DNA of 36,806 nt, from NCBI RefSeq assembly GCF_900174585.1, contig NZ_FWPT01000018.1:1-36806 (forward strand), written 5' to 3'. The stretch comes from Parendozoicomonas haliclonae (GTDB lineage: Bacteria > Pseudomonadota > Gammaproteobacteria > Pseudomonadales > Endozoicomonadaceae). A model generated the notes under the pieces. The model saw only the letters and a list, made by a program, of their open reading frames with translations. It had not been told where the DNA came from and did not search any database. This document shows, one piece after another, positions 1-8,579 of this stretch (positions are counted from its first letter, which is position 1; the number at the start of each line of letters is the position of its first letter). Made by a program: the position numbers and the translations under genes.

Positions 1-112
1 CGACCAAAGAGCTTTGGAACCACCTGACTCCATCCCGAACTCAGCAGTGAAACGAAGCATCGCCGATGGTAGTGTGGGGCCTCCCCATGTGAGAGTAGGT
101 CATCGCCAGGCA
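1..112 (+). rRNA. rrf: 5S ribosomal RNA, 5' end cut by window edge
   Basis: The sequence carries the conserved 5S core: CACCTGACTCCATCCCGAAC, then CAGCAGTGAAACG, CGCCGATGGTAGTGTGGGG and a 3' end GCCAGGCA. The first few bases, which would pair with the 3' GCCAGGCA, lie outside the window, so about seven bases are missing. It is the last gene of an rRNA operon transcribed rightward. The 3' end is placed by pairing with the expected 5' strand and is good to one or two bases. Confidence 0.95.
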
Positions 113-120
113 CTTATTAG

Positions 121-156
121 AAAACCCCAGTTATCGAAAGATGACTGGGGTTTTTG
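121..156 (+). terminator. Rho-independent terminator of the rRNA operon
   Basis: A 15-bp stem (121-135 with 140-154, one G-T wobble) is closed by a GAAA tetraloop and ends in a T-run. It begins about 9 bases after the 5S 3' end, the expected place for an rrn terminator. Confidence 0.93.
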
Positions 157-185
157 CTTTTGGTTTTTTTGCGTTTGCGACGGAA

Positions 186-270
186 TTGGTATTGTTCTAC
201 CCGCTCCGACAATACATCCCTGTATTGGGTCGCTCTCAGGGCATCCTGCCCTTTGGTAGAACAACACCAA
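186..270. repeat. Three-armed palindromic element (REP/MITE-like)
   Basis: An outer 16-bp stem (186-201 with 255-270, one mismatch) encloses two perfect 6-bp hairpins: AATACA-TCCC-TGTATT at 211-226 and AGGGCA-TCC-TGCCCT at 238-252. The result is a cloverleaf-like fold with no ORF. The ATCC(C) apex of both inner arms recurs in the hairpin of the adjacent 125-bp repeats. It resembles dispersed palindromic elements of gammaproteobacteria. No mobile-element protein is nearby, so the class is inferred. Confidence 0.7.
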
Positions 271-283
271 CCCCGGCTTAGCC

Positions 284-676
284 ACATCGAATCTGCTGCC
301 AGATTTATTCTCGTTCCTACGATCCCTCGTAGGAATGCCTGCCTGTCCAGTACGAAGTCATGGCATGGGTTACTACGCAGAGCGTGGTAACCAGATTCCA
401 GCTTGATTACATCGAATCTGCTGCCAGATTTATTCTCGTTCCTACGATCCCTCGTAGGAATGCCTGCCTGTCCAGTACGAAGTCATGGCATGGGTTACTA
501 CGCAGAGCGTGGTAACCAGATTCCAGCTTGATTACATCGAATCTGCTGCCAGATTTATTCTCGTTCCTACGATCCCTCGTAGGAATGCCTGCCTGTCCAG
601 TACGAAGTCATGGCATGGGTTACTACGCAGAGCGTGGTAACCAGATTCCAGCTTGATTACATCGAATCTGCTGCCA
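284..676. repeat. Tandem array: three 125-bp units plus an 18-bp partial unit
   Basis: Units 284-408, 409-533 and 534-658 appear identical by eye, followed by a partial unit at 659-676. Each unit contains three hairpins; in the first unit these are AATCTG-CTGC-CAGATT (290-305), TTCCTACGA-TCCC-TCGTAGGAA (314-335) and GGTTACTACGC-AGA-GCGTGGTAACC (368-392, one T-G pair). The array ends six bases before the stop codon of the leftward transporter-acyltransferase gene, so it would form a strongly structured 3' region of that mRNA. No convincing coding potential is seen. Identity of the copies points to recent amplification or gene-conversion-like homogenisation. Confidence 0.9.
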
Positions 677-681
677 AGTTT

Positions 682-2556
682 TTAACTCGCCAGCATTTGT
701 TCCACTTTCTTCTCTAGCTGCGGTGCGCTGACTTGTTGGGGTTCAATAGCTGGTTCAGCTGTAAGCTCAACTTTGGACCAGAAACGTTTTGGTCTATTAG
801 TTAGAGCGTGACCGCCTTTATGGCTAAAGAAGCTGCCCCATAATCCTTTCAGCGCCATGGGTACGACAGGTACCTGATCCCTGGCAAGAATAAGCTCAAT
901 ACCTTTTTTAAACTCAGCAAGTTCACCGTCTTTGGTTAACTTGCCTTCCGGGAAGATACAGACGACATTGCCATCCTGTAGTTCGGCACTGATCTTTTCA
1001 AAAGCCTGCTTATAGATCTCTGGATCTTTATGCTCTGGGCAGATTGGGATGGTTTTACTTAATCGGAAAAACCACTTAAGACCCGGTGTGTTATAGATGG
1101 ATTTATCCATCACAAAACGAGCCGGACGCCTTACTGCTCCACCGATAAGCAGAGCATCAACATAAGAGACATGATTGCACACCAACACAGCTGCGCCTTC
1201 GTTGGGGATATTATCCAAACCTTTGTGCGTTACCCGATACATTGTGTGGCTCAGCATCCAGATGACAAAACGCAGTACAAACTCAGGAACCTGTGAGTAG
1301 ACATAACCAACGACCAGAATGTTGAGCAGGGCAATGGTCAGGAAGAAAGCAGGAATCGAGAGTTCGAGGATGCCAAGCAGAACAATCCCGGCTATGGCAC
1401 TGCCCACCATAAACAACGCATTCATTACATTATTGGCGGCAATAATCTGGGCACGCTGTTCCGGCTTGGCTCTGTGTTGGATCAGAGCATAGAGCGGAAC
1501 AATAAACAGTCCGCCAAAAAAGCCGATCATGCCGAGGTCAAACAGAACACGATAATTACCCGGCATTTGCAGGAAGTCGCTGACCGATAATAAGGGAGCA
1601 GTTACCGGTGAAATGGCAAAGTAGAGATCGATACCAAAAACACTCAGACCTAGTGAGCCGATAGGCACAATGCCAATCTCAATAATATGTCCCGAGAGTT
1701 TTTCACAGATCAGCGAGCCCAGAGCAACACCAATGGTGAAGACTGCCAGCATCAAGGTGACAACATGAGGCCCACCGGATAGAACATCCTTCGCGAAGTT
1801 AGGCAGTTGTGTGAGGTAGGCAGCACCTAAAGCCCAGAACCAGGAGATTGCCATAATAGAAAGGAAAACAGCTCGGTCGGCTTTTGCATAACGCAGAGTA
1901 CGCAGTGTCTGAGTGACAGGGTTCCAGTCCAGTTTTAGATCAGGTGCCTGGGCTGAGGCTTTTGGAATTCCCCGGCTGAACAGGTAGCCGATGACTGCAA
2001 ATAAAACGACAGATCCTGCTATCCATTGACTGGCTTCTGGGAGAGTTATCAGTAATCCAGCCCCAATGGTTCCGGCAAGAATAGCGACGAAGGTGCCCAT
2101 CTCAACCAGCGCATTACCGCCAACCAGTTCTGTTTCATCAAGTGCTTGAGGCAACAGTGCGTATTTAACTGGCCCAAAGAAGGCGCTTTGGGTTCCCATT
2201 AGGAACAACAATACCAACATGGCCGTAAAGCTTTGGGCAACAATGGCATAGGCTGCGATCAGCATAATGCCGATCTCGAGCAGTTTAATTTTGCGGATAA
2301 TTGCAGACTTCTCAAACTTGTCAGCCAGCTGCCCCGCAGTACCCGAGAATAAGAAGAAAGGCAGGATAAAAAGGCCTGCTGCAAGGTTTACCATGGTGTC
2401 TGCATTCACCGGGAGTACGCTGGCACCGGCAAACGCGACCATCAACATCAGGGCGTTTTTATAAATATTGTCATTGAAAGCCCCCATGAACTGGGTGCCG
2501 AAGAAAGGCAGAAAACGTCGCTTACCTAACAGAGAAAACTGGCTGGACTCGGACAT
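682..2556 (-). CDS. LplT-like MFS lysophospholipid transporter fused to PlsC-type acyltransferase
   Basis: A 624-residue membrane protein. Residues 1 to about 415 form a 12-helix MFS domain starting with the LplT-like segment GAFNDNIYKNAL. Residues about 430-624 are a PlsC/LPLAT domain with the HxxxxD catalytic motif at His462-Asp467 (NHVSYVD) and the substrate motif FPEG at 535-538. In the known Aas/LplT system, LplT flips lysophospholipids inward across the inner membrane and Aas reacylates them. Here transporter and acyltransferase are one chain, and the acyl-ACP synthetase (AMP-binding) part found in Aas is absent, so acyl-ACP or acyl-CoA must come from elsewhere. The start is preceded by AGGGA. 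The gene is divergent from the ceramidase-like gene and convergent with the rRNA operon. Confidence 0.9.
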   Translation of the reverse strand: MSESSQFSLLGKRRFLPFFGTQFMGAFNDNIYKNALMLMVAFAGASVLPVNADTMVNLAAGLFILPFFLFSGTAGQLADKFEKSAIIRKIKLLEIGIMLIAAYAIVAQSFTAMLVLLFLMGTQSAFFGPVKYALLPQALDETELVGGNALVEMGTFVAILAGTIGAGLLITLPEASQWIAGSVVLFAVIGYLFSRGIPKASAQAPDLKLDWNPVTQTLRTLRYAKADRAVFLSIMAISWFWALGAAYLTQLPNFAKDVLSGGPHVVTLMLAVFTIGVALGSLICEKLSGHIIEIGIVPIGSLGLSVFGIDLYFAISPVTAPLLSVSDFLQMPGNYRVLFDLGMIGFFGGLFIVPLYALIQHRAKPEQRAQIIAANNVMNALFMVGSAIAGIVLLGILELSIPAFFLTIALLNILVVGYVYSQVPEFVLRFVIWMLSHTMYRVTHKGLDNIPNEGAAVLVCNHVSYVDALLIGGAVRRPARFVMDKSIYNTPGLKWFFRLSKTIPICPEHKDPEIYKQAFEKISAELQDGNVVCIFPEGKLTKDGELAEFKKGIELILARDQVPVVPMALKGLWGSFFSHKGGHALTNRPKRFWSKVELTAEPAIEPQQVSAPQLEKKVEQMLAS

Positions 2557-2634
2557 AAGACATTCCCTGACTTACTTAAGAATAGATAGTGTTGTTTTTC
2601 TATAAACGACAACGCTAAAGGCGATATTTCTGCG

Positions 2635-2645
2635 GGTCAATGACC
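2635..2645. promoter_or_regulatory. Small palindrome in the divergent intergenic region
   Basis: GGTCA-A-TGACC is an odd-centred palindrome between two divergently transcribed genes (682-2556 minus and 2754 plus). A second one, TTACA-CAA-TGTAA, lies at 2669-2681. Either could be an operator half-site pair. No factor is identified and short palindromes also arise by chance. Confidence 0.2.
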
Positions 2646-2753
2646 AACTACAAAAAGAATGAGATATCTTACACAATGTAAAATATGGAACGTCCGCTCC
2701 ATAATGCTTATAACGAGACCATTCCGACAAATACAATAACAATGGGTCATGCC

Positions 2754-4784
2754 ATGAAGCGTGTTCTTATTCTTACCGCATTCATTCTTTCGGGGTGCGC
2801 ATCGACGCCACCAACGACTGTTAATATTGATCAGCCGCCTTCCGTAAAACCCGATTCAGCCTCCACTATGATGGCGGGTGTATCCTCTGTTGATATCACG
2901 CCACCGCCCGGTCTTCCGATGGCGGGCTATTCCATGATGGCCAATAAAGGCAAAGGCTTCCGTACTCGTTTGAAGGCGCGAACTCTTTATCTGGATGATG
3001 GCAAAGGCCGCTCCATGGCCCTTGTTCAGATGGATATGTTTGCCGGCTCTTTATTGCTACAACATAAAGTTGCTTCGGCTGTTGCCGAGAAGACCGGTTT
3101 GAATCCGGGGGATATCGCGGTCATTGGTACACATACACACTCCGCGCCGTCTAATTACCATCATAACGACTTTTATAATAAACATGCCTCCAGCGGCATT
3201 GGCTTTGAAGAGCGTTACCTTGAGTTTATGACGGCTCGTATTGTTGAGGGTGTTGAGCAAGCCTGGGCTGAGCGTAAGCCGGCCAAAATCGCGACAGGCC
3301 GTAAGGACATTTATGGCTATAACCGGAATCGCTCATTGTCGTCTTATGTGCTGAATCCAGGTCAGGAATATGCCAGCGATGTGTTCAAGGCGGTGAATCC
3401 TTCCCTGTATATGATTCGGGTTGATGGCCTCGATAGTGATGGAACCTATAAGCCAATGGGTGCCTTCTCCAGCTTCTCGGTGCATGCGACAACCTTGTCG
3501 GCTTTGGTTGATGTCTACAATGCTGACCTGTTCGGATACGCGCAAAGAGAACTTGAGTGGGCTGTTGAGAAGGACTACGACACCAGTTGGCCCGTGATTC
3601 ATGCTCTGGCGACCGGTACTCACGGTGATATGGCTCCGGCACTGGCTGATCATAACGATCGTCTGTTTGGCCACGCACCTGTTAATTGGAAAGCCTCAAA
3701 GGAGCTTGGTCAGGGTATTGGTCGTGAGGCTATTGGGCTGTTTAAAGAGTTGGAAGGTAAGCTGTCTACGGATCTCGCACTGCGTACAGCGACCCGTGAA
3801 ATCAATATTATGGAAGAGAACTCCGCAGGTAATGCCGAGATCTGCAGCCAGCCTTTTGCTGGCAATGCGCTTGCCGGTGGTGCTTACGAACGCAGAACGC
3901 CATGGTTGGCTGCGGTGCCTGTGTTGCAAGGCGGTAATGCCCTGTCCCGTCGTACTTTCTCTACAGATGGATGTCAGGGAAATAAACGCATTCTTGGTTT
4001 TAGTGCACTACAGCCGTTGTTTGAGCCTACCAAGTCATTCCCGACTACGGTGCTGTTTCAGTTAATGCAGGTGAATGATATGGCTATTGTTCCACTGCCA
4101 TTTGAAATCACAGCAGATTCTGGCCGCAGAATGCGGGATGCCATTTTTGATGCCTACAAAAATGCAGGGAACACCTCTCTGGATAATATTGCCGTGATCA
4201 GTACCTCCAATGGCTACTTTGGCTACACGACAACCCCAGAGGAATATGATCGGCAAAACTATGAAGGTGGGCATACATTGTATGGTCGCTATACCACGCC
4301 TTATCTGGTCAATCGGCTTGGACAGCTGGCCGAAGACAGTCTGAAAACCGAAGAGCTGGAAGAGCTGCTACCTCGCTGGACTTACACGCTGAAGACCGGT
4401 GCCTTTATGCCTGAGAAAGTGCTGCCACAAGGTTCTAGGGCTGCGTTGACCGATCCCGCCTTCAATGAGGCTGATGAGAGCCATGAAGAAGATTACATCG
4501 CTTTCCGCTGGAGTGACGCGGCACCCTTTGCCATAAAGCTTCATGAGCCTCTGGTCAGCATCGAAACGAAAACCTCAGCTGGGTGGCAGCCTCTGGTTGT
4601 TGAGGATATCCCGGTGAATGATCAGGGCTATGATATTGAAGTTCGGCTGGTTGATACCGAGGGTGATGGCATGGCGGAGTGGGAAACTCGCTGGTACAAC
4701 CCACTGCCCATGGATAAAGGGGACTATCGCTTTGTTATAGAACCTCGTAATGGTTCAGGGGCGATCTACTCAAAAGTGTTCTAA
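2754..4784 (+). CDS. Ceramidase-fold lipoprotein (neutral/alkaline non-lysosomal ceramidase family)
   Basis: A 676-residue protein. The ATG at 2754 is chosen because it starts a lipoprotein signal (MKRVLILTAFILSGC, Cys as lipidation site); an upstream in-frame ATG at 2685 would add 23 polar residues. The body matches the neutral ceramidase family: AGVSSVDITPP near the N-terminus, the HTHSAP motif (His127, His129), His244, Glu451 in PLPFEITADSGRR and Tyr488 in NGYFGYTTTPEEY, then YEGGHTLYG. His, His, Glu and Tyr are the family zinc-ligand pattern. The family nucleophile motif GDxSP reads GDMAP here (Ala294), so classical ceramide hydrolysis is doubtful. A C-terminal Ig-like domain is typical of the family. 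It ends in its own terminator. The substrate may be a ceramide-like N-acyl amide, or the protein may be a relative with other chemistry. Confidence 0.88.
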   Translation: MKRVLILTAFILSGCASTPPTTVNIDQPPSVKPDSASTMMAGVSSVDITPPPGLPMAGYSMMANKGKGFRTRLKARTLYLDDGKGRSMALVQMDMFAGSLLLQHKVASAVAEKTGLNPGDIAVIGTHTHSAPSNYHHNDFYNKHASSGIGFEERYLEFMTARIVEGVEQAWAERKPAKIATGRKDIYGYNRNRSLSSYVLNPGQEYASDVFKAVNPSLYMIRVDGLDSDGTYKPMGAFSSFSVHATTLSALVDVYNADLFGYAQRELEWAVEKDYDTSWPVIHALATGTHGDMAPALADHNDRLFGHAPVNWKASKELGQGIGREAIGLFKELEGKLSTDLALRTATREINIMEENSAGNAEICSQPFAGNALAGGAYERRTPWLAAVPVLQGGNALSRRTFSTDGCQGNKRILGFSALQPLFEPTKSFPTTVLFQLMQVNDMAIVPLPFEITADSGRRMRDAIFDAYKNAGNTSLDNIAVISTSNGYFGYTTTPEEYDRQNYEGGHTLYGRYTTPYLVNRLGQLAEDSLKTEELEELLPRWTYTLKTGAFMPEKVLPQGSRAALTDPAFNEADESHEEDYIAFRWSDAAPFAIKLHEPLVSIETKTSAGWQPLVVEDIPVNDQGYDIEVRLVDTEGDGMAEWETRWYNPLPMDKGDYRFVIEPRNGSGAIYSKVF

Positions 4785-4812
4785 GCATTCAAATCAGAGC
4801 ATGATCCATTTT

Positions 4813-4841
4813 AAGCCCGTCTTTCAAGGCGGGTTTTTTCT
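4813..4841 (+). terminator. Rho-independent terminator after the ceramidase-like gene
   Basis: The stem CCCGTCTT/AAGGCGGG (one G-T pair) closes a short loop and is followed by six T residues, 28 bases after the stop codon. Confidence 0.85.
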
Positions 4842-4934
4842 TGTTAATTCAGCGGTTTCTGTGGCGCTGGACGTGACCTTAACTAGATTTCAGCTTGGGA
4901 GCTGCAAAAACAAAGTTTGAATGAGGTCAACACC

Positions 4935-5270
4935 ATGTCTAGTCAACATGATCACCCTCGCGGTGCTAAGTCACGTCGGCAATTCCTGAAACTTGCTTCA
5001 GGTATTGCTCTTATTCCTTTAGTGAATATCTCTTCCGTATCTGCGGAGGACAAAAAGCTTATCCCTCTCATGGAAAGTGACCCTCAGGCACAGGCCCTGA
5101 AGTACGTTGCTACCCAGGAGAAAGCCCAATCCATGCCCGGCTACAAGGCGGGAAGCAAGTGTGATAACTGCCTGCACTTTGTTGCAGGAACTAATGGTTG
5201 CAACATCTTCCCGGGTCGCTCTGTGGATCCTGATGGCTGGTGTGCAGTGTGGGCTCCGAAGCCTTCGTAG
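4935..5270 (+). CDS. High-potential iron-sulfur protein (HiPIP), Tat-exported
   Basis: A 111-residue precursor. The ATG at 4935 is preferred over a TTG at 4917 because GAGG sits at 4923-4926 with normal spacing. The N-terminus has a twin-arginine signal (SRRQFLKLASGIALIPL) as expected for HiPIPs, which fold with their cluster before export. The mature part has the four cluster cysteines in KCDNCLHF, GCNIFPG and GWCAVW, the PF01355 pattern. HiPIPs carry single electrons in the periplasm, usually between cytochrome complexes and terminal acceptors. It appears monocistronic, and no obvious redox partner is adjacent; the nearest c-type cytochrome in the window is about 9 kb away. Confidence 0.95.
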   Translation: MSSQHDHPRGAKSRRQFLKLASGIALIPLVNISSVSAEDKKLIPLMESDPQAQALKYVATQEKAQSMPGYKAGSKCDNCLHFVAGTNGCNIFPGRSVDPDGWCAVWAPKPS

Positions 5271-5361
5271 AGTCCTTTGCAGATAATAATTTTCTGGTCA
5301 CAAAGCCTCTCTGTCTTTAACCTTGCTCTGCAAGAATAAAAATAAGCTGAGAGGTTTTTTT

Positions 5362-7746
5362 ATGGTCATCTGGATACGCCGGTTGTTGCTGCTTTTTGTA
5401 GTACTGGCTCTCCTTGGTGCATTAGCCATCTATGGAATCCTGTCCCTGAGCCTGCCCAAAGTTGATGGGGAGGTTGTTTCATCGAAATTATCTGGCAACG
5501 CCACAGTTGAGCGTGATGCTCAAGGCATACCCACTATTAAGGCGGATAGTCGTCTTGATGTCGCTTTTGCCACGGGTTACACCCATGCTCAGGATCGTTT
5601 TTTTCAGATGGATCTGAACCGCCGCAACTCGGCGGGTGAGCTGGCGGCGCTCGTTGGTGAGCTGGCGCTGGAACATGATAAAAAGGTTCGCATTCATCGC
5701 TTCCGCGACGTGGCGGCTACTGTTATTGAGCAGATGCCGGAATCCGAACGAGCTCTGCTTGAAGCTTATACTGCAGGTGCCAATCAGGGCCTGAATGAAA
5801 TGGGTTACAAGCCCTTTGAGTATGTACTTCTTGGTCTGGAGCCTCAGCCCTGGAAGCCGGAAGATACCTTCCTGACTGTATTCAGCATGTATCTTGATCT
5901 CACCAGCCGTCAGGCCGGAATGGATAAAGCGAAAGGCTTTCTGGCAGATATTGCCGGTCGCGAGGTGACAGAGTTTCTTTCCCCGGTTTCTACCCGCTGG
6001 GATGCTCCTCTGAGAGATATTTACTTCCCTGAACCCGCTATTCCAGGTGCCGATCAGGTGAACTTGAGAGCGTTCGCCAGTGAACAATATGCCGCTCTTG
6101 GCGGTGTCTATGTGCCGGAAAAATTTATTGGCAGTAATAACTTTGCTGTCTCCGGAAAACTGACTGAGCACGGCGGCGCGATTGTCGAAGATGATATGCA
6201 TCTCGGTCTACGTGTTCCGACCATCTGGTACAGGGCGCAGTTCGTTTATCAAGATGGAGGGCAAGAGCGTCGTGTAAATGGTGTAACTCTGCCGGGTACA
6301 CCGTTTGTGGTTGTGGGAACCAATGGTTCCGTAGCATGGGCCTTTACCAACAGTAATGGTGACTGGGTGGATTGGGTAAACCTGGAGCTGACTGAAGATG
6401 GTCGCTATATGACTCCGGAAGGTCCCAAGGCTTTTGATATCCACAAAAGTGTGATCGAAGTTAAAGGTCAGGAGCCCGTTGTTGAAGAGCTGCGCTTCTC
6501 TATCTGGGGGCCGGTGATTGAGTCCGAGTACGATGGTTCACTCAAGGCCTTGCGCTGGACGGCTCATGATCCAGAAGCGACCAATGCCAACCTCTATATG
6601 ATGGAGATGGCTGACACCATTTATGAGGCCGTGAATGTTGCCAATATCAGCGGTGTCCCTCCACAGAATTTCACTGTGGGTGATAGTGCCGGCCGTGTGG
6701 GCTGGAGCATCATGGGTCGTATCCCCAACCGTATTGATCTGGATACCACCTATCCACTGACATGGCAGCAGGCTGTGGGAAACTGGGCTGGTTGGCTGCC
6801 TGTGGATAACTATCCGATGGTATTGAACCCGGTAAGAGAGCGTATCTGGACAGCCAATGCGCGTGTTGCCAGCGAAGAGAACTATCAGAAAATGGGTAAT
6901 GGTGGTTATGCAACCGGCCCACGAGCTCTGCAGATTCGCGACAACCTGCTGGCCAAAGAGCAGTTCACGGAAAAAGACCTTCTGGAGATCGCCGCAGACA
7001 ATGATGCTGTTTATATCGCCGCCTGGCGTGCAGTTGCTCTGAAAGCTATTCAGAATAATGGTTCGCAGGCGAATGATGGTCAGAAGGAATTTGCTCGAAT
7101 GTTAGACAACTGGTCTGGTCAGGCGCTTGCCAGCGATGCTGGTTATCGTATGGGACGTGAATTCCAGGATGCGATGAAAGAAAAGGTGCTGCGTCAGCTT
7201 GGCCGCTACTTCCTGCTGAAGGCTGACCGTACCGATAAAGGCATTGAAGATATCTGGCTGCAGAATCTGAGCCGCGAAGAATCTTCGGTTCTGCGTCTGC
7301 TTGAGCAGCAGCCTATGAATTGGCTCTCCCCGGAATACGACAACTGGAATCAGTTGATTCTCGAAACCGTTGATGAGGTTGTTGCTGATCTTGGCGGTGC
7401 TGAGACGCTGGCCCAGAGAACTTGGGGTGAGCGTAACACCGCTAAAATTGAGCATCCTTTGGCCAAAGCCATTCCTGTTGTTGGGCAGTGGCTGAATATG
7501 CCGGCGGTACCTCTAAATGGTGATGGTTGGATTCCAAATGCCCAGCGTGCTTCCAGTGGCGTGTCTCAACGTATGGTGGTTTCACCAGGGCGAGAGGAAG
7601 ATGGCATTCTGCATATCCCGGGCGGGCAGAGTGGTAACCCGACCTCACCGTTCTACCGTTCGGACTTTGATAACTGGCTGCATGTACGTGCCAACCCTCT
7701 GTTGCCGGGTGACACTGTTCATACGCTGACTCTGAAAGCTGAATAA
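5362..7746 (+). CDS. Penicillin acylase family Ntn hydrolase
   Basis: A 794-residue protein. The ATG at 5362 follows GAGAGG with good spacing; a longer in-frame start at 5323 lacks this. Residues 6-30 are a signal or anchor helix. The family autoprocessing site is IGSNNFAVSG: cleavage before Ser258 would release the alpha chain and make Ser258 the N-terminal nucleophile of the beta chain. Downstream landmarks are AWAFTNSNGDWVDW, GDGWIPNAQR, VVSPG and the C-terminal GGQSGNPTSPFYRSDFDNWL. Family members hydrolyse N-acyl bonds in the periplasm, including beta-lactam side chains and acyl-homoserine lactones; the substrate cannot be told from sequence. It is followed by a strong terminator. Confidence 0.93.
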   Translation: MVIWIRRLLLLFVVLALLGALAIYGILSLSLPKVDGEVVSSKLSGNATVERDAQGIPTIKADSRLDVAFATGYTHAQDRFFQMDLNRRNSAGELAALVGELALEHDKKVRIHRFRDVAATVIEQMPESERALLEAYTAGANQGLNEMGYKPFEYVLLGLEPQPWKPEDTFLTVFSMYLDLTSRQAGMDKAKGFLADIAGREVTEFLSPVSTRWDAPLRDIYFPEPAIPGADQVNLRAFASEQYAALGGVYVPEKFIGSNNFAVSGKLTEHGGAIVEDDMHLGLRVPTIWYRAQFVYQDGGQERRVNGVTLPGTPFVVVGTNGSVAWAFTNSNGDWVDWVNLELTEDGRYMTPEGPKAFDIHKSVIEVKGQEPVVEELRFSIWGPVIESEYDGSLKALRWTAHDPEATNANLYMMEMADTIYEAVNVANISGVPPQNFTVGDSAGRVGWSIMGRIPNRIDLDTTYPLTWQQAVGNWAGWLPVDNYPMVLNPVRERIWTANARVASEENYQKMGNGGYATGPRALQIRDNLLAKEQFTEKDLLEIAADNDAVYIAAWRAVALKAIQNNGSQANDGQKEFARMLDNWSGQALASDAGYRMGREFQDAMKEKVLRQLGRYFLLKADRTDKGIEDIWLQNLSREESSVLRLLEQQPMNWLSPEYDNWNQLILETVDEVVADLGGAETLAQRTWGERNTAKIEHPLAKAIPVVGQWLNMPAVPLNGDGWIPNAQRASSGVSQRMVVSPGREEDGILHIPGGQSGNPTSPFYRSDFDNWLHVRANPLLPGDTVHTLTLKAE

Positions 7747-7767
7747 GCCTCCCATAGTGACTTAAAC

Positions 7768-7803
7768 AAGAGCCGACATTTGCTAAGATGTCGGCTCTTT
7801 TTG
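7768..7803 (+). terminator. Rho-independent terminator after the acylase gene
   Basis: A perfect 12-bp stem AAGAGCCGACAT/ATGTCGGCTCTT (7768-7779 with 7788-7799) is closed by an 8-base loop and ends in a T-run. Confidence 0.93.
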
Positions 7804-7843
7804 TATGTGCCGATAAACGAGCCGCTGGAATAAAAGATCGCTC

Positions 7844-8503
7844 ATGACTGATTGTAATTGTCCAAAGCAAGTGACCCTGTGGGAACAGCGTTTTATTGAA
7901 TACCTTAAAGATCATGAGACTGATGACTTTTCCCATGATATCTCCCACTTCCAGCGGGTCTGGAAAACAGCCAGAAAAATCATGGCGGATGAAACCCGTG
8001 AGGTGAATCCTCTGGTTGTGCTGACGGCCTGTTATTTCCACGACATTGTTACCCTGCCAAAGAACCATCCTGATCGCAGCAAAAGCTCGACCCTTGCAGC
8101 GGAAAAAACGGCAGAGATTCTTGATGAATTGGATTTCCCGGAAGAGCTGATTGCGGATGTCTGCCATGCTGTTGAAGCACACAGTTTCTCGGCCAATATT
8201 CCAACCCGTACCCCGGAAGCGGAAGTGGTTCAGGATGCGGACAGGATGGAAGCTATCGGTGCTATTGGTCTGGCCCGTGTGTTTTATACCGGCGGCAAGC
8301 TGGGTTCGCGGCTGTTTGATCCGCAGGATCCCTGGGCTGAACGCCGCGAGCTTGATGATCGTACATACAGCGTCGATCACTTCTTCTGCAAACTGCTGAC
8401 TCTGGGTGAAACAATGAAGACAGAGCCCGGCAGAAAGATTGCTGAAGCCAATACTGCTTATCTGCAAGGCTTTTTGGACAAGCTGCGTGAAGAACTGACC
8501 TAA
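7844..8503 (+). CDS. HD-domain phosphohydrolase, YedJ-like
   Basis: A 219-residue cytosolic protein with the HD superfamily metal pattern: HDISHFQRVW near residue 31, YFHD near 66, HAVEAHSF near 107 and the downstream Asp in DADRMEAIGAIG near 130. The layout and DADRM(E/D)AIGAIG block match E. coli YedJ and relatives. These are predicted metal-dependent phosphohydrolases acting on nucleotides or similar small phosphates, and the physiological substrate is unknown. It lies between a terminator and a membrane AraC-type regulator, 76 bases before it. No specific link to either neighbour is evident. Confidence 0.88.
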   Translation: MTDCNCPKQVTLWEQRFIEYLKDHETDDFSHDISHFQRVWKTARKIMADETREVNPLVVLTACYFHDIVTLPKNHPDRSKSSTLAAEKTAEILDELDFPEELIADVCHAVEAHSFSANIPTRTPEAEVVQDADRMEAIGAIGLARVFYTGGKLGSRLFDPQDPWAERRELDDRTYSVDHFFCKLLTLGETMKTEPGRKIAEANTAYLQGFLDKLREELT

Positions 8504-8579
8504 TCAGAATGTTGTTCACATTTTAAAAAAATGTTTATGATCAGCTGTATACAAAGAATAAAAAGAAAAACGAACAAGT

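Noticed and set aside
154-390. Open frames across the repeat region after the 5S gene
   Set aside because: They run through hairpins and tandem repeats, lack ribosome-binding sites and have no protein-like composition.
284-676. CRISPR array
   Set aside because: The repeat has a 125-bp period with no unique spacers; all copies are identical end to end.
7442-8467. A 341-codon open frame on the minus strand
   Set aside because: It is a shadow of the acylase end and the HD gene, both of which show clear family motifs on the plus strand; it also crosses their terminator.
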